From positions 7,934-18,349 of the forward strand of contig DOMY01000287.1 of assembly GCA_003509785.1 (NCBI GenBank): 10,416 nt of DNA. Reading direction: 5' to 3'. Below the pieces are notes generated by a model that saw nothing but the letters and a program-made list of their open reading frames with translations, was not told the DNA's origin and did no database searches. Shown here piece by piece: positions 1 through 5,495 of this stretch. Source of the DNA: Gemmobacter sp. GTDB lineage: Bacteria; Pseudomonadota; Alphaproteobacteria; Rhodobacterales; Rhodobacteraceae. Within the stretch, counting starts at the first letter, position 1, and every line of letters starts with the position of its first letter. A program made the translations under genes and the position numbers.

Positions 1-69
1 TGAACTTTGTAGAAGCAGGCATTCTCCAACGCTTGAAGACGATCACTTTGAACTGGACACTTAGCCATC
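1..69. other. Upstream leader, no gene identified
   Basis: All three forward frames are short here and the first codon of frame 1 is TGA. No recognisable C-terminus of an upstream gene, RNA gene or clear promoter can be supported. The only ribosome-binding-like tract before the ATG at 70 is a weak GGAC around 55-58. Confidence 0.4.
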
Positions 70-579
70 ATGGTTTCTAACGGCACACGACGCGTTTTCT
101 TGTTGGGCACTGTCGCAGGTCTGTTGTCTGCTTGTGCCGGAAAATTTAGGACTTACAGCGGGCCACCGGTTACTCGTTTGCGGATTTACAAGTCCCAGCG
201 GCTGCTCTTCCTCGATGGCGAGAAGGGACCGTTGAAAACATATCCAATCGGACTTGGCTTTGCACCCAAAGGGCACAAGCAGTTCGAAGGGGATGGAAAG
301 ACGCCCGAGGGAAGTTACCTCATCGACAAGCGAAACCCTGATAGTCTCTATCACTTGTCCGTTGGTATTTCCTATCCAAACGATGCAGACGCTGCTTTTG
401 CAGCCGAGCAGGGTAGGTCTCCCGGAGGAGATATCTTTATCCACGGCGGTCCGCGACGCGGAATAGAGCCTCTCAACGTCCGAGACTGGACTGCGGGCTG
501 CATCGCCGTCAGCAATCGGCAGATTGAGGAGCTCTACGCCATGGTTCGAGATGGCACACCCATCGAGATTTTCCCATAG
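70..579 (+). CDS. L,D-transpeptidase (YkuD), Tat-type lipoprotein
   Basis: This 169-residue protein should make or edit 3-3 crosslinks in peptidoglycan, or attach partners to it, from the periplasmic face. The N-terminus has TRRVFLLG (residues 6-13), resembling a twin-arginine motif, followed by a lipobox LSAC with Cys22 as the predicted lipidation site. The YkuD core carries the family motif: His125-Gly126 in FIHGG, then Trp140 and TAGC with the catalytic Cys144. The common Arg two residues after the Cys is replaced (GCIAV), as in the small alphaproteobacterial subfamily with a GCIAV motif. Its length is normal for that subfamily. The ATG at 70 is the only sensible start because it gives an intact signal, although the ribosome site is weak. 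GC is lower than in the genes further right: two hand-counted 60-base lines gave 31 and 33 G+C, against 44 for one line of the oxidase gene. Family is confident; lipidation and Tat export are predictions. Confidence 0.9.
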   Translation: MVSNGTRRVFLLGTVAGLLSACAGKFRTYSGPPVTRLRIYKSQRLLFLDGEKGPLKTYPIGLGFAPKGHKQFEGDGKTPEGSYLIDKRNPDSLYHLSVGISYPNDADAAFAAEQGRSPGGDIFIHGGPRRGIEPLNVRDWTAGCIAVSNRQIEELYAMVRDGTPIEIFP

Positions 580-691
580 AAGATTCGTTCGAGCTTTTCA
601 TTCGGCCATTCGATTTCTTGGACTGATTGCGCGCCGCATATTCGCTAATGCGAGCACACAGCGTGCAGGATCAGCTTTGTTTCTGTTGCTC
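580..691. other. Gene-free junction before the DsbA remnant
   Basis: This stretch separates the transpeptidase stop from the first bases with DsbA-like coding character. An open frame runs through it from 524, but its translation (arginine- and phenylalanine-rich, no signal peptide) resembles no family I know. It is a likely deletion or insertion junction that removed the 5' half of the DsbA-like gene. I see no terminal inverted repeat that would identify a specific mobile element. Confidence 0.4.
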
Positions 692-1105
692 GAGTTCCCA
701 AAGCCGATCGGACGTACGGATCAGGTCCGCGTCGTGCTGCGCTACACGGTGTTCCACCAAGGCTCAGACGAAGCCGTGTGCATCTTCGAGGCCGCACGGA
801 TGCAGGACAAGTTCGAACCGGTGCTGGGTGCGCCTTTGGAACAGCGGCCGGGCTGGCCCGTACACGGAGCGCCGCAAATGGACGTGGCCTGGGAAATTGC
901 CGGTGCCGCTGGCCTCGATCTTGCGAAGGCGGAAAGTGACAAGCTGTTCCCAGGCATCACCGGCATCCTCAATCAGGACATGGCGGATGTCGAAGCCGTG
1001 GGCATCCGCCAGACGCCAACCTTCTTCCTGAACGGCAAACGGCTGGAGAACTTCAGTGCCGAAAGCCTGATCGCCGATGTGTGCTTTGCGGTGGAGAACG
1101 CCTGA
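692..1105 (+). pseudogene. DsbA-like thioredoxin-fold protein, 5'-truncated remnant
   Basis: About 135 residues read as the C-terminal two thirds of a DsbA/thioredoxin-domain periplasmic oxidoreductase. They include the helical insert (FHQGSDEAV, then EAARMQDKFEPVL, then HGAPQMDVAWEIAGAAGLD) and the strand with the cis-proline, GIRQTPTFFLNGKRLENF. The N-terminal half, which should carry a signal peptide, the first beta strand and the CxxC redox motif, is missing. The upstream in-frame sequence is unrelated, and no start codon with a ribosome site precedes the conserved part. The stop at 1103-1105 looks native. Intact relatives (general family knowledge) are roughly 200-250 residues. It is therefore most likely non-functional. 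It converges on mntR with only 9 bases between the two stops. Confidence 0.72.
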
Positions 1106-1114
1106 TCCGCCAGG

Positions 1115-1570
1115 TCAGTTTCGCGAAACGAAGGCCGCGAACAGCTCCAGCGTCCGCTCGCTCACGTGGTGCTCAATGCCTTCGGCGTCCCTCTCGGCCG
1201 TCTCCGCATCAAGCCCGAGGCTGAGCAGGAACCGCAACACGATCTCATGCCGGTGCCGACATTCCTTGGCAAGCGCCCTGCCCTGCTCGGGCAGGAAGAT
1301 CGAGCGATACTTGGCCCGGGTGATGAGACCATCGCGGGCGAGCCGGTCCAGCGTCTTTGCCACTGTCGGCGCGGTGACACCCATCCGGGTGGCGATGTCG
1401 ACGGGCCTCGCCTCGCCGTGGCTGTGAATCAACTCGGCGATCAGCTCCACGTAGTCTTCGGCCAGCTCGTTTCGCCGCGCTGCGCGCACGCCCTGAAATG
1501 CCTCCGCGCGCAAGTCGGGAGAGCGGTCGTCACTGGCAGCGGGCAGGACTTCATGAGGATCATCGTGCAT
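1115..1570 (-). CDS. mntR: MntR-type manganese-responsive transcriptional regulator (DtxR family)
   Basis: This 151-residue cytoplasmic DNA-binding protein belongs to the DtxR/MntR family and is very like the proteobacterial MntR style. A winged helix lies at about 35-100, with the recognition helix region VTAPTVAKTLDRLARDGLI (65-83), and a dimerisation/metal domain follows. All six ligand positions of Bacillus MntR appear preserved: Asp39 and Glu42 in EDYVEL, His108 in RHEI, and Glu130, Glu133 and His134 in EGIEHH. This supports metal sensing, with Mn(II) the expected effector. I chose the ATG at 1570. An in-frame ATG at 1642 lies upstream of the predicted transcript start, and a GTG at 1579 remains possible. 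It diverges from the multicopper oxidase across a shared operator-like dyad, so it probably regulates itself and that operon. The tail after the metal domain is short, with no SH3-like domain, as in MntR. Confidence 0.9.
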   Translation of the reverse strand: MHDDPHEVLPAASDDRSPDLRAEAFQGVRAARRNELAEDYVELIAELIHSHGEARPVDIATRMGVTAPTVAKTLDRLARDGLITRAKYRSIFLPEQGRALAKECRHRHEIVLRFLLSLGLDAETAERDAEGIEHHVSERTLELFAAFVSRN

Positions 1571-1597
1571 CGTGGTCACAGTGTCGCACGATCTGGG

Positions 1598-1626
1598 TTG
1601 ACAGGTAAACCCTGTGGGCAGATTAT
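1598..1626 (+). promoter_or_regulatory. Sigma-70-type promoter of the oxidase-ZIP operon
   Basis: A perfect -35 box TTGACA (1598-1603) is followed after 17 bases by GATTAT (1621-1626) as -10. Transcription would start near 1633, leaving a leader of about 50 bases before the ATG at 1685. The -10 abuts the TTAG-N6-CTAA dyad, so a repressor bound there would block polymerase. Confidence 0.6.
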
Positions 1627-1652
1627 TAGCCTTGACTAACATTTCGCGCCAA
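1623..1652 (-). promoter_or_regulatory. Candidate leftward promoter of mntR
   Basis: On the minus strand TTGGCG (1652-1647) is separated by 18 bases from TAATAA (1628-1623), giving a start near 1616 and a leader of about 45 bases to the ATG at 1570. It overlaps the rightward promoter, and the dyad 1626-1639 sits between its -35 and -10. The -35 match is moderate. Confidence 0.4.
1626..1639. promoter_or_regulatory. Operator-like dyad, candidate MntR box
   Basis: The sequence TTAGCCTTGACTAA has arms TTAG/CTAA and an inner C/G pair, so 10 of 14 positions are symmetric. It lies between the divergent mntR and oxidase genes, at the start site of one promoter and inside the spacer of the other. DtxR-family operators commonly contain TTAG...CTAA half-sites. 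MntR is the obvious candidate ligand because its gene is adjacent. Confidence 0.5.
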
Positions 1653-1684
1653 GACTTTGGTGCCCGGTCCGGGAAGTCCCATCC

Positions 1685-2830
1685 ATGCCTGCCGACGAAA
1701 CCACCAAGGTCGATCCGTCACGGCGCGCCTTGCTCGTCGGGAGCCTTGCCGCTGCCGGTGGCGCAGCCATTGCCGTCGGCACGGCACGGTCGCAAACTGC
1801 ACCTGACCCGATGGCTGGACACGACATGACGGCGATGTCCGCCGATCCTTACGCCGCACCGATGTCCGGCATGGCGCATGGCAACATGACGACGGTTGGG
1901 CGCGTGGACCACGACGCGAACGGGTTTGATCCGTCGGCAATGTTGACGGACTGGGATACTGGAACGACCGAGCTTCTGCCCGATGGCCGAACCCTGCGCA
2001 CATTCGAAGTCACTGCCATCGACCGCGAGATCGAGATCGCCCCCGGCATCTTCTTTCCTGCCTGGACGTTCAACGGACGCGTCCCTGGCCCGGCCCTGCG
2101 AGCCAAGGAAGGCGAGTGGCTGAAGATCATCTTCCGCAATTATGGCTCGCACCCGCATTCCATGCACTTCCATGGGATCCACTCGGCGCGAATGGACGGA
2201 GTTCCGGGGGCCGGGCTGATTGGCCCGGGGGAGGAATTCATCTACGAATTCGATGCCAAGCCCTTCGGCTGCCATCGCTACCACTGCCATGCCCTGCCGC
2301 TGAAACGGCACATGCACAAGGGCATGTACGGCCTCTTCGTGATCGACCCGGACCCCGCACGTCAGTCCGATCCGGCGCTTTCGGCCGTTGCCGCCTCGCG
2401 TGTCCTTGGCAGTCCCGAGAATGCCAACTGGCAGGAACTGGCGATGGTGATGAATGCCTTCGACACCAATTTCGACGGCGGCAACGAAGTTTATGCCGTC
2501 AACACGGTCGGCCAAGCCTACATGAACGTGCCGATCCGCATCGACAAGACCCGGCCTGTGCGGGTCTATCTGGTAAACGTGACCGAGTTCGACCCGATCA
2601 ACTCGTTTCACCTGCACGCCAATTTCTTCGACTACTACGACACCGGCACGCAGCTGACGCCCACCTTGCGCACCGTCGATCTGATCATGCAGTGCCAGGC
2701 ACAGCGCGGCATTCTCGAGTTCAGCTTTGCCGACCACGAGGACGGGATGTACATGTTCCACGCGCATCAATCCGAATTTACAGAACTTGGCTGGGTGGGC
2801 ATGTTCGACGTGCGCGGGCCGGGCGCATGA
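1685..2830 (+). CDS. Two-domain multicopper oxidase, Tat-exported, type 1 copper site in domain 1
   Basis: This 381-residue periplasmic oxidase has a Tat signal (SRRALLVG at 12-19 and an Ala-rich core to about residue 38). A Met/His-rich arm follows (about 40-70, including Met43, 48, 51, 60, 63, 68 and His46, 65), resembling the copper-binding arms of CopA/PcoA proteins. Two cupredoxin domains come next. Domain 1 has HPHSMHFHG (His161 and His163, with His158 a likely type 1 ligand) and HCH at 200-202, then His209 and Met214 completing a type 1 site with Cys201. Domain 2 has HLH (309-311) and HAH (359-361) with no Cys. All eight histidines of a trinuclear cluster are present, so this is laccase-like rather than a nitrite reductase. 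The layout fits the type C two-domain class. The substrate is unknown: Mn(II), Cu(I) or Fe(II) are candidates given MntR upstream and the ZIP gene downstream, which overlaps by ATGA. The ATG at 1685 follows a weak GGGAAG. Confidence 0.88.
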   Translation: MPADETTKVDPSRRALLVGSLAAAGGAAIAVGTARSQTAPDPMAGHDMTAMSADPYAAPMSGMAHGNMTTVGRVDHDANGFDPSAMLTDWDTGTTELLPDGRTLRTFEVTAIDREIEIAPGIFFPAWTFNGRVPGPALRAKEGEWLKIIFRNYGSHPHSMHFHGIHSARMDGVPGAGLIGPGEEFIYEFDAKPFGCHRYHCHALPLKRHMHKGMYGLFVIDPDPARQSDPALSAVAASRVLGSPENANWQELAMVMNAFDTNFDGGNEVYAVNTVGQAYMNVPIRIDKTRPVRVYLVNVTEFDPINSFHLHANFFDYYDTGTQLTPTLRTVDLIMQCQAQRGILEFSFADHEDGMYMFHAHQSEFTELGWVGMFDVRGPGA

Positions 2831-4008
2831 GCGATCAGAGCCAGCCCACCCGCCCCACTGCGATCCGGCTTCTGTTGGTACTTCTGCCACTGGCTGCCAT
2901 TCTTGGGTCTTTCGTCTGGATCGCGTCACTCGATCCACTTCGCAGCTTCAACAACGGCGCGCCGCCGGTCGAGTCCCTTACGGTAGAGCGAACCGTTCTC
3001 GACCAGACCGGCATCCAGATTCTGGTGCGGGCGGGCGGCTCGGAGGCGATGCAGATCGCCCAGGTTGCCGTCGATGACGCCTATTGGACCTTCACGCAGA
3101 ACCCGCCGGGGCCGATTGCGCGCGGTAGCGCCGTCTGGGTACAGATCCCCTACCCTTGGGTTCTGGGCGAAGCGCATCACGTTGCTCTGGTGTCGAACAC
3201 AGGTACCGTTTTCGGGCACGAGATTGCCGTTGCAGTGCAGACGCCAAAGGCCACGGCGGGACAGTTCCGCATGCAGGCGCTGGTGGGAGCGCTGGTCGGT
3301 TTGCTGCCGGTGGCGCTCGGTCTGATGTTTTACCCGGCCATGCGCGGCTTTGGCACCACCGGCATGAACTTCGTGCTCGCGTTGACGGTGGGGATGCTGG
3401 CCTTCCTGCTTTTGGACATGTTGGGCGAGGCCACAGAACTAGCAGCCGAAGCGGCGGCAATGTTCCAAGGATCTGCCATGGTCTGGCTATCGGCGCTGGC
3501 CAGTTTCCTGCTGTTGATGGCAATCGGGCGCTGGCGTGGGCGACCCGAGGGGCTGGCATTGGCCTTCTATATCGCGCTCGGAATCGGGCTGCACAACTTC
3601 GGCGAGGGGCTGGCCATCGGCGGCGCGTTCGCCGCCGGTGCAGCGGGCTTGGGTACTTTTCTCGTCCTCGGCTTTGCTCTGCACAACGTGACCGAAGGCA
3701 TCGGCATCGCCGCCCCGATGCTGCGCATCCGCCCGCCGCTTTGGAGCTTTGCTGCGCTGACGCTGTTGGCGGGTGGACCGGCTGTGCTTGGCATCTGGGT
3801 TGGCAGCCTCGCCTATGCGCCACAGTGGTCAGCCTTGGCACTTGCGGTCGGTGCCGGTGCCATCCTGCAGGTGATGGTCGAGGTCACGGCCTATCTGCAG
3901 CGTCAGAACATTGATCGACAGGCGATCATGTTCTCTCCGGCCGTCCTCGGTGGCTTCCTTGGGGGTATCGCCTTCATGTATGTGACTGCAGCGCTGATCA
4001 AAGTATGA
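2827..4008 (+). CDS. ZIP-family metal permease with N-terminal extracytoplasmic domain
   Basis: This 393-residue inner-membrane transporter has the ZIP signature pair: HNFGEG in helix 4 (His256, Asn257, Glu260) and HNVTEG in helix 5 (His286, Asn287, Glu290), which form the binuclear metal site in known ZIPs. By hydropathy I see eight ZIP helices, at about 149-170, 178-199, 216-233, 242-265, 273-295, 305-329, 332-353 and 367-390. Before them lie an extra helix (about 12-34) and a soluble segment of roughly 110 residues (35-148, with the WTFTQNPP and GSAVWVQIPYPW region). Typical bacterial ZupT proteins are about 260 residues, so this front domain is unusual. The ATG at 2827 overlaps the oxidase stop (ATGA), implying translational coupling. 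The frame remains open upstream to 2116, but that part lies inside the oxidase gene and lacks ZIP character. Zn, Mn or Fe import is plausible; MntR next door favours Mn. Confidence 0.88.
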   Translation: MSDQSQPTRPTAIRLLLVLLPLAAILGSFVWIASLDPLRSFNNGAPPVESLTVERTVLDQTGIQILVRAGGSEAMQIAQVAVDDAYWTFTQNPPGPIARGSAVWVQIPYPWVLGEAHHVALVSNTGTVFGHEIAVAVQTPKATAGQFRMQALVGALVGLLPVALGLMFYPAMRGFGTTGMNFVLALTVGMLAFLLLDMLGEATELAAEAAAMFQGSAMVWLSALASFLLLMAIGRWRGRPEGLALAFYIALGIGLHNFGEGLAIGGAFAAGAAGLGTFLVLGFALHNVTEGIGIAAPMLRIRPPLWSFAALTLLAGGPAVLGIWVGSLAYAPQWSALALAVGAGAILQVMVEVTAYLQRQNIDRQAIMFSPAVLGGFLGGIAFMYVTAALIKV

Positions 4009-4080
4009 CTCCTGCGGCACCTAACCAAAGCCTTATGGTAAGGATCACGCTCGCGGCGACACAAGAAGCAGGAATGTTCG
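4009..4080. promoter_or_regulatory. Short intergenic gap with a perfect palindrome
   Basis: The 72-base gap between the ZIP gene and the lipoprotein gene contains CCTTA-TGG-TAAGG at 4031-4043. This could be a small operator or hairpin. No T-tract follows, so a terminator is not supported and read-through from the ZIP operon is possible. Confidence 0.3.
4070..4073 (+). promoter_or_regulatory. Ribosome binding site AGGA fixing the lipoprotein start
   Basis: AGGA lies 7 bases before the ATG at 4081. It supports that start even though it gives an unusually long N-terminal stretch before the signal-peptide core. Confidence 0.5.
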
Positions 4081-4455
4081 ATGTTAAGAATTGAAAGTTT
4101 CGGGGTAACACAACCGGGCGACGCCTCCCAGCCGATTGGCACCACGACGACCAGCGTCCTGAGAAAGTGTCGGCCAGTCCTTGTTGCTGTCGCTCTTCTG
4201 GCGCTCGGGGCCTGCACTGTGCCGATTGATCAGGGCATCGACAAGTTTACGGGATTTCTGAAGGAACTGCCCGAAGGTGTCGCGCTGATTGCTGCACCCT
4301 ATCAGAATCTTGAGGAAGTGATCCTCAAGCCTGAGGACGGCTGCTACTGGTACCGCCATGTCGGGCCGGTTGAAACGACACTGCTGCCGTTGCGAACGGT
4401 CGAAGGAAGGCCAATCTGCACACAGGCTTCCGCCAAACCCGCCGTTTCGAGCTGA
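4081..4455 (+). CDS. Small lipoprotein of unknown function
   Basis: This 124-residue protein has a hydrophobic segment (about 33-44) ending in a lipobox LGAC, with Cys45 the predicted lipidated residue. About 29 residues precede the hydrophobic core, including an Arg-Lys-Cys-Arg patch at 28-31, which is long for a lipoprotein signal. The AGGA ribosome site still favours this start, and no in-frame ATG, GTG or TTG lies nearer the core. The mature part is about 80 residues. It has a compact motif with Cys88 in DGCYWYRHVGPVETTLLPL and Cys113 in GRPICT; the two Cys could form a disulfide. I do not recognise the family. It follows the oxidase-ZIP operon on the same strand after 72 bases and may be co-transcribed. 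Its maturation would need a lipoprotein pathway such as the Lnt encoded further on. Confidence 0.72.
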   Translation: MLRIESFGVTQPGDASQPIGTTTTSVLRKCRPVLVAVALLALGACTVPIDQGIDKFTGFLKELPEGVALIAAPYQNLEEVILKPEDGCYWYRHVGPVETTLLPLRTVEGRPICTQASAKPAVSS

Positions 4456-4578
4456 GAGTACTGCTGCTCAGGCCGCGCGCCGGCAGCAAGGACAGCAAAC
4501 CGCATGTCAGCGACGCGATTGCGGGTCGGTCGAACTTGCGCGCCTGGCGTTCCAGAAACGAAGGCCCATGCGATCCCC
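4456..4578. other. Convergent intergenic gap
   Basis: This is 123 bases between the lipoprotein gene and the oppositely oriented transpeptidase. There is an imperfect GC-rich hairpin candidate, GCTG (4463-4466) with CAGC (4484-4487) and an inner GGC/GCC, but no U-tract. I cannot call it a terminator with confidence. No coding sequence or RNA gene is seen. Confidence 0.35.
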
Positions 4579-5244
4579 TTAGCTGGTCGTCGCCACGTTC
4601 CCTTCTTCTGCGGGATAGAGATAGGCGGTCACGCCGGTCTCGACCTGGTCGAACAGATCGTTGATGTGTGCCATGACCATGCGCACGCAGCCCGAACTTG
4701 CGCGGCTACCAATCGAACCTGGAAGCGGCGTCCCGTGGATCCGCAAGTAAGTGTCGCGGTTGCCGACAAAAAGATAAAGCGCCCGCGATCCAAGGGCGTT
4801 AGCTGGGCCAGGGTCCATGCCATCTGCGAACTTCGCATAGATTTCCGGCTCGCGTTCGATCATGGCTGGCGTGGGGGTCCAACTCGGCCACTTTGCCTTG
4901 CGCCGGATTGTATATGTTCCGGGTTCGTAAAGACCGTCCCGGCCAATGGCGACGCCGTAGCGCATCGCCGTGCCGTCAGCCTGGATGTGATAGAGATACC
5001 GCGCAATCGCGTCGACATGGATATCGCCTGGCACCAACCCGGCACGCGCTTCGACGCTGGTCGGAAGGAGGCGAGGATGCAATCCCCATGGATTGGTCGT
5101 GGCAGGGTCATAGCCTGACGGAGTGACCTCGGCATCCCAGGCTGCCCACTGGTCTTGCATGTGCGATGAAGCGAAAGCCGGGGCGGAAATCGGTGCCGAA
5201 AACAATGCGGCTGATGTTGCAATGAAGTGGCGTCGTGTGAACAT
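4579..5244 (-). CDS. L,D-transpeptidase (YkuD), Tat-exported periplasmic enzyme
   Basis: This 221-residue protein starts with a Tat-like signal TRRHFI (residues 3-8) and a likely cleavage after APAFA (about residue 25). There is no lipobox, so it should be soluble in the periplasm, unlike the transpeptidase at 70-579. The YkuD domain spans roughly 75-212 with the complete active-site signature: His170-Gly171 in RIHG, then Ser184-Ser185-Gly186 or the adjacent Gly-Cys of ASSGCVRM, where the catalytic Cys is about residue 186, followed by the conserved Arg two positions later. This full SxGCxR motif is typical of crosslinking L,D-transpeptidases such as ErfK/YbiS types. I chose the ATG at 5244. 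An in-frame extension to 5298 adds 18 residues ahead of an otherwise ideal Tat signal. It is the only leftward gene between rightward operons and shares a 251-base upstream gap with lnt. Confidence 0.9.
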   Translation of the reverse strand: MFTRRHFIATSAALFSAPISAPAFASSHMQDQWAAWDAEVTPSGYDPATTNPWGLHPRLLPTSVEARAGLVPGDIHVDAIARYLYHIQADGTAMRYGVAIGRDGLYEPGTYTIRRKAKWPSWTPTPAMIEREPEIYAKFADGMDPGPANALGSRALYLFVGNRDTYLRIHGTPLPGSIGSRASSGCVRMVMAHINDLFDQVETGVTAYLYPAEEGNVATTS

Positions 5245-5330
5245 GAGCCTAGCTTTCTTCTGGATACTGTGGCGCAGAGCCGTCGAATACACCTGCACCG
5301 TTTAATATGCCGTTGAGAAAAGCGCACCTC

Positions 5331-5360
5331 GTGTCCAGTCAAGTCTGTGTGACCGGACAC
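5331..5360. repeat. Imperfect inverted repeat, 11-base arms
   Basis: The arm at 5331-5341 (GTGTCCAGTCA) pairs with 5350-5360 (TGACCGGACAC) across an 8-base loop, with 10 of 11 positions matching. The odd pair becomes G-U only in minus-strand RNA, so a transcript of the leftward strand would form the full stem. No run of T follows directly. It could be an operator, a decayed insertion-sequence end or an RNA hairpin. Confidence 0.45.
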
Positions 5361-5459
5361 CTGTTGCTATGGTTGAGCTGTTTCGCAGCCTGCATGGGCA
5401 AGGAAATTATGCGATATGCCGCATCGGCCTGACAATGCCGTGAAGCATCAAACCAATTG

Positions 5460-5490
5460 TTGCACCTCTAGTTGCTAGAGCAGCTAACCG
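5460..5490 (+). promoter_or_regulatory. MerR-family type promoter/operator for lnt
   Basis: The -35 is TTGCAC (5460-5465), the spacer is 19 bases and the -10 is TAACCG (5485-5490). The spacer begins with the perfect dyad CTCTAG-TTG-CTAGAG (5466-5480). An over-long 19-base spacer holding a dyad is the hallmark of promoters activated by MerR-family metal sensors. The dyad resembles, from memory, the PbrR/CadR-type element CTATAGTAACTAGAG. The expected transcript start is about 5496-5498, on or just after the A of the lnt ATG. Confidence 0.7.
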
Positions 5491-5495
5491 TCTCG

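Larger units (their letters stand above)
5245..5495. other. Divergent regulatory region between the transpeptidase and lnt
   Basis: This gene-free stretch holds the MerR-type lnt promoter at its right end (5460-5490) and an imperfect hairpin at 5331-5360. A small ATGCG/CGCAT dyad lies at 5409-5424. I could not identify a convincing promoter for the leftward transpeptidase; the TTGACT at 5342-5337 on the minus strand has no well-spaced -10. Confidence 0.45.

Noticed and set aside
21..64. Frame-2 peptide at the window start containing HSPTL, reminiscent of a segment before the CxxC region in some DsbA-like proteins
   Set aside because: Five residues is within chance, the frame stops at once, and the rest does not fit DsbA. 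It is too weak to propose that the transpeptidase gene interrupted a dsbA gene.
580..700. Possible insertion-sequence end at the DsbA junction
   Set aside because: I looked for IS6-, IS3- and Tn3-like terminal repeats by eye and found no convincing match or target duplication.
2116..2826. Upstream extension of the ZIP reading frame
   Set aside because: It lies inside the oxidase gene in another frame and has low-complexity Arg/Pro-rich translation. The ATG overlapping the oxidase stop is the natural start.
1718..2938. Long open frame on the minus strand across the multicopper oxidase gene
   Set aside because: It is the antisense shadow of a GC-rich gene. The translation has no recognisable domain, while the plus strand has complete copper motifs.
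4463..4487. GC-rich hairpin as a terminator between the convergent lipoprotein and transpeptidase genes
   Set aside because: The stem is broken by an asymmetric internal loop and no T-tract follows on either strand.
4504..5118. Plus-strand open frame opposite the second L,D-transpeptidase
   Set aside because: The minus strand encodes an intact Tat signal and the full YkuD active site. The plus-strand translation matches nothing I recognise.
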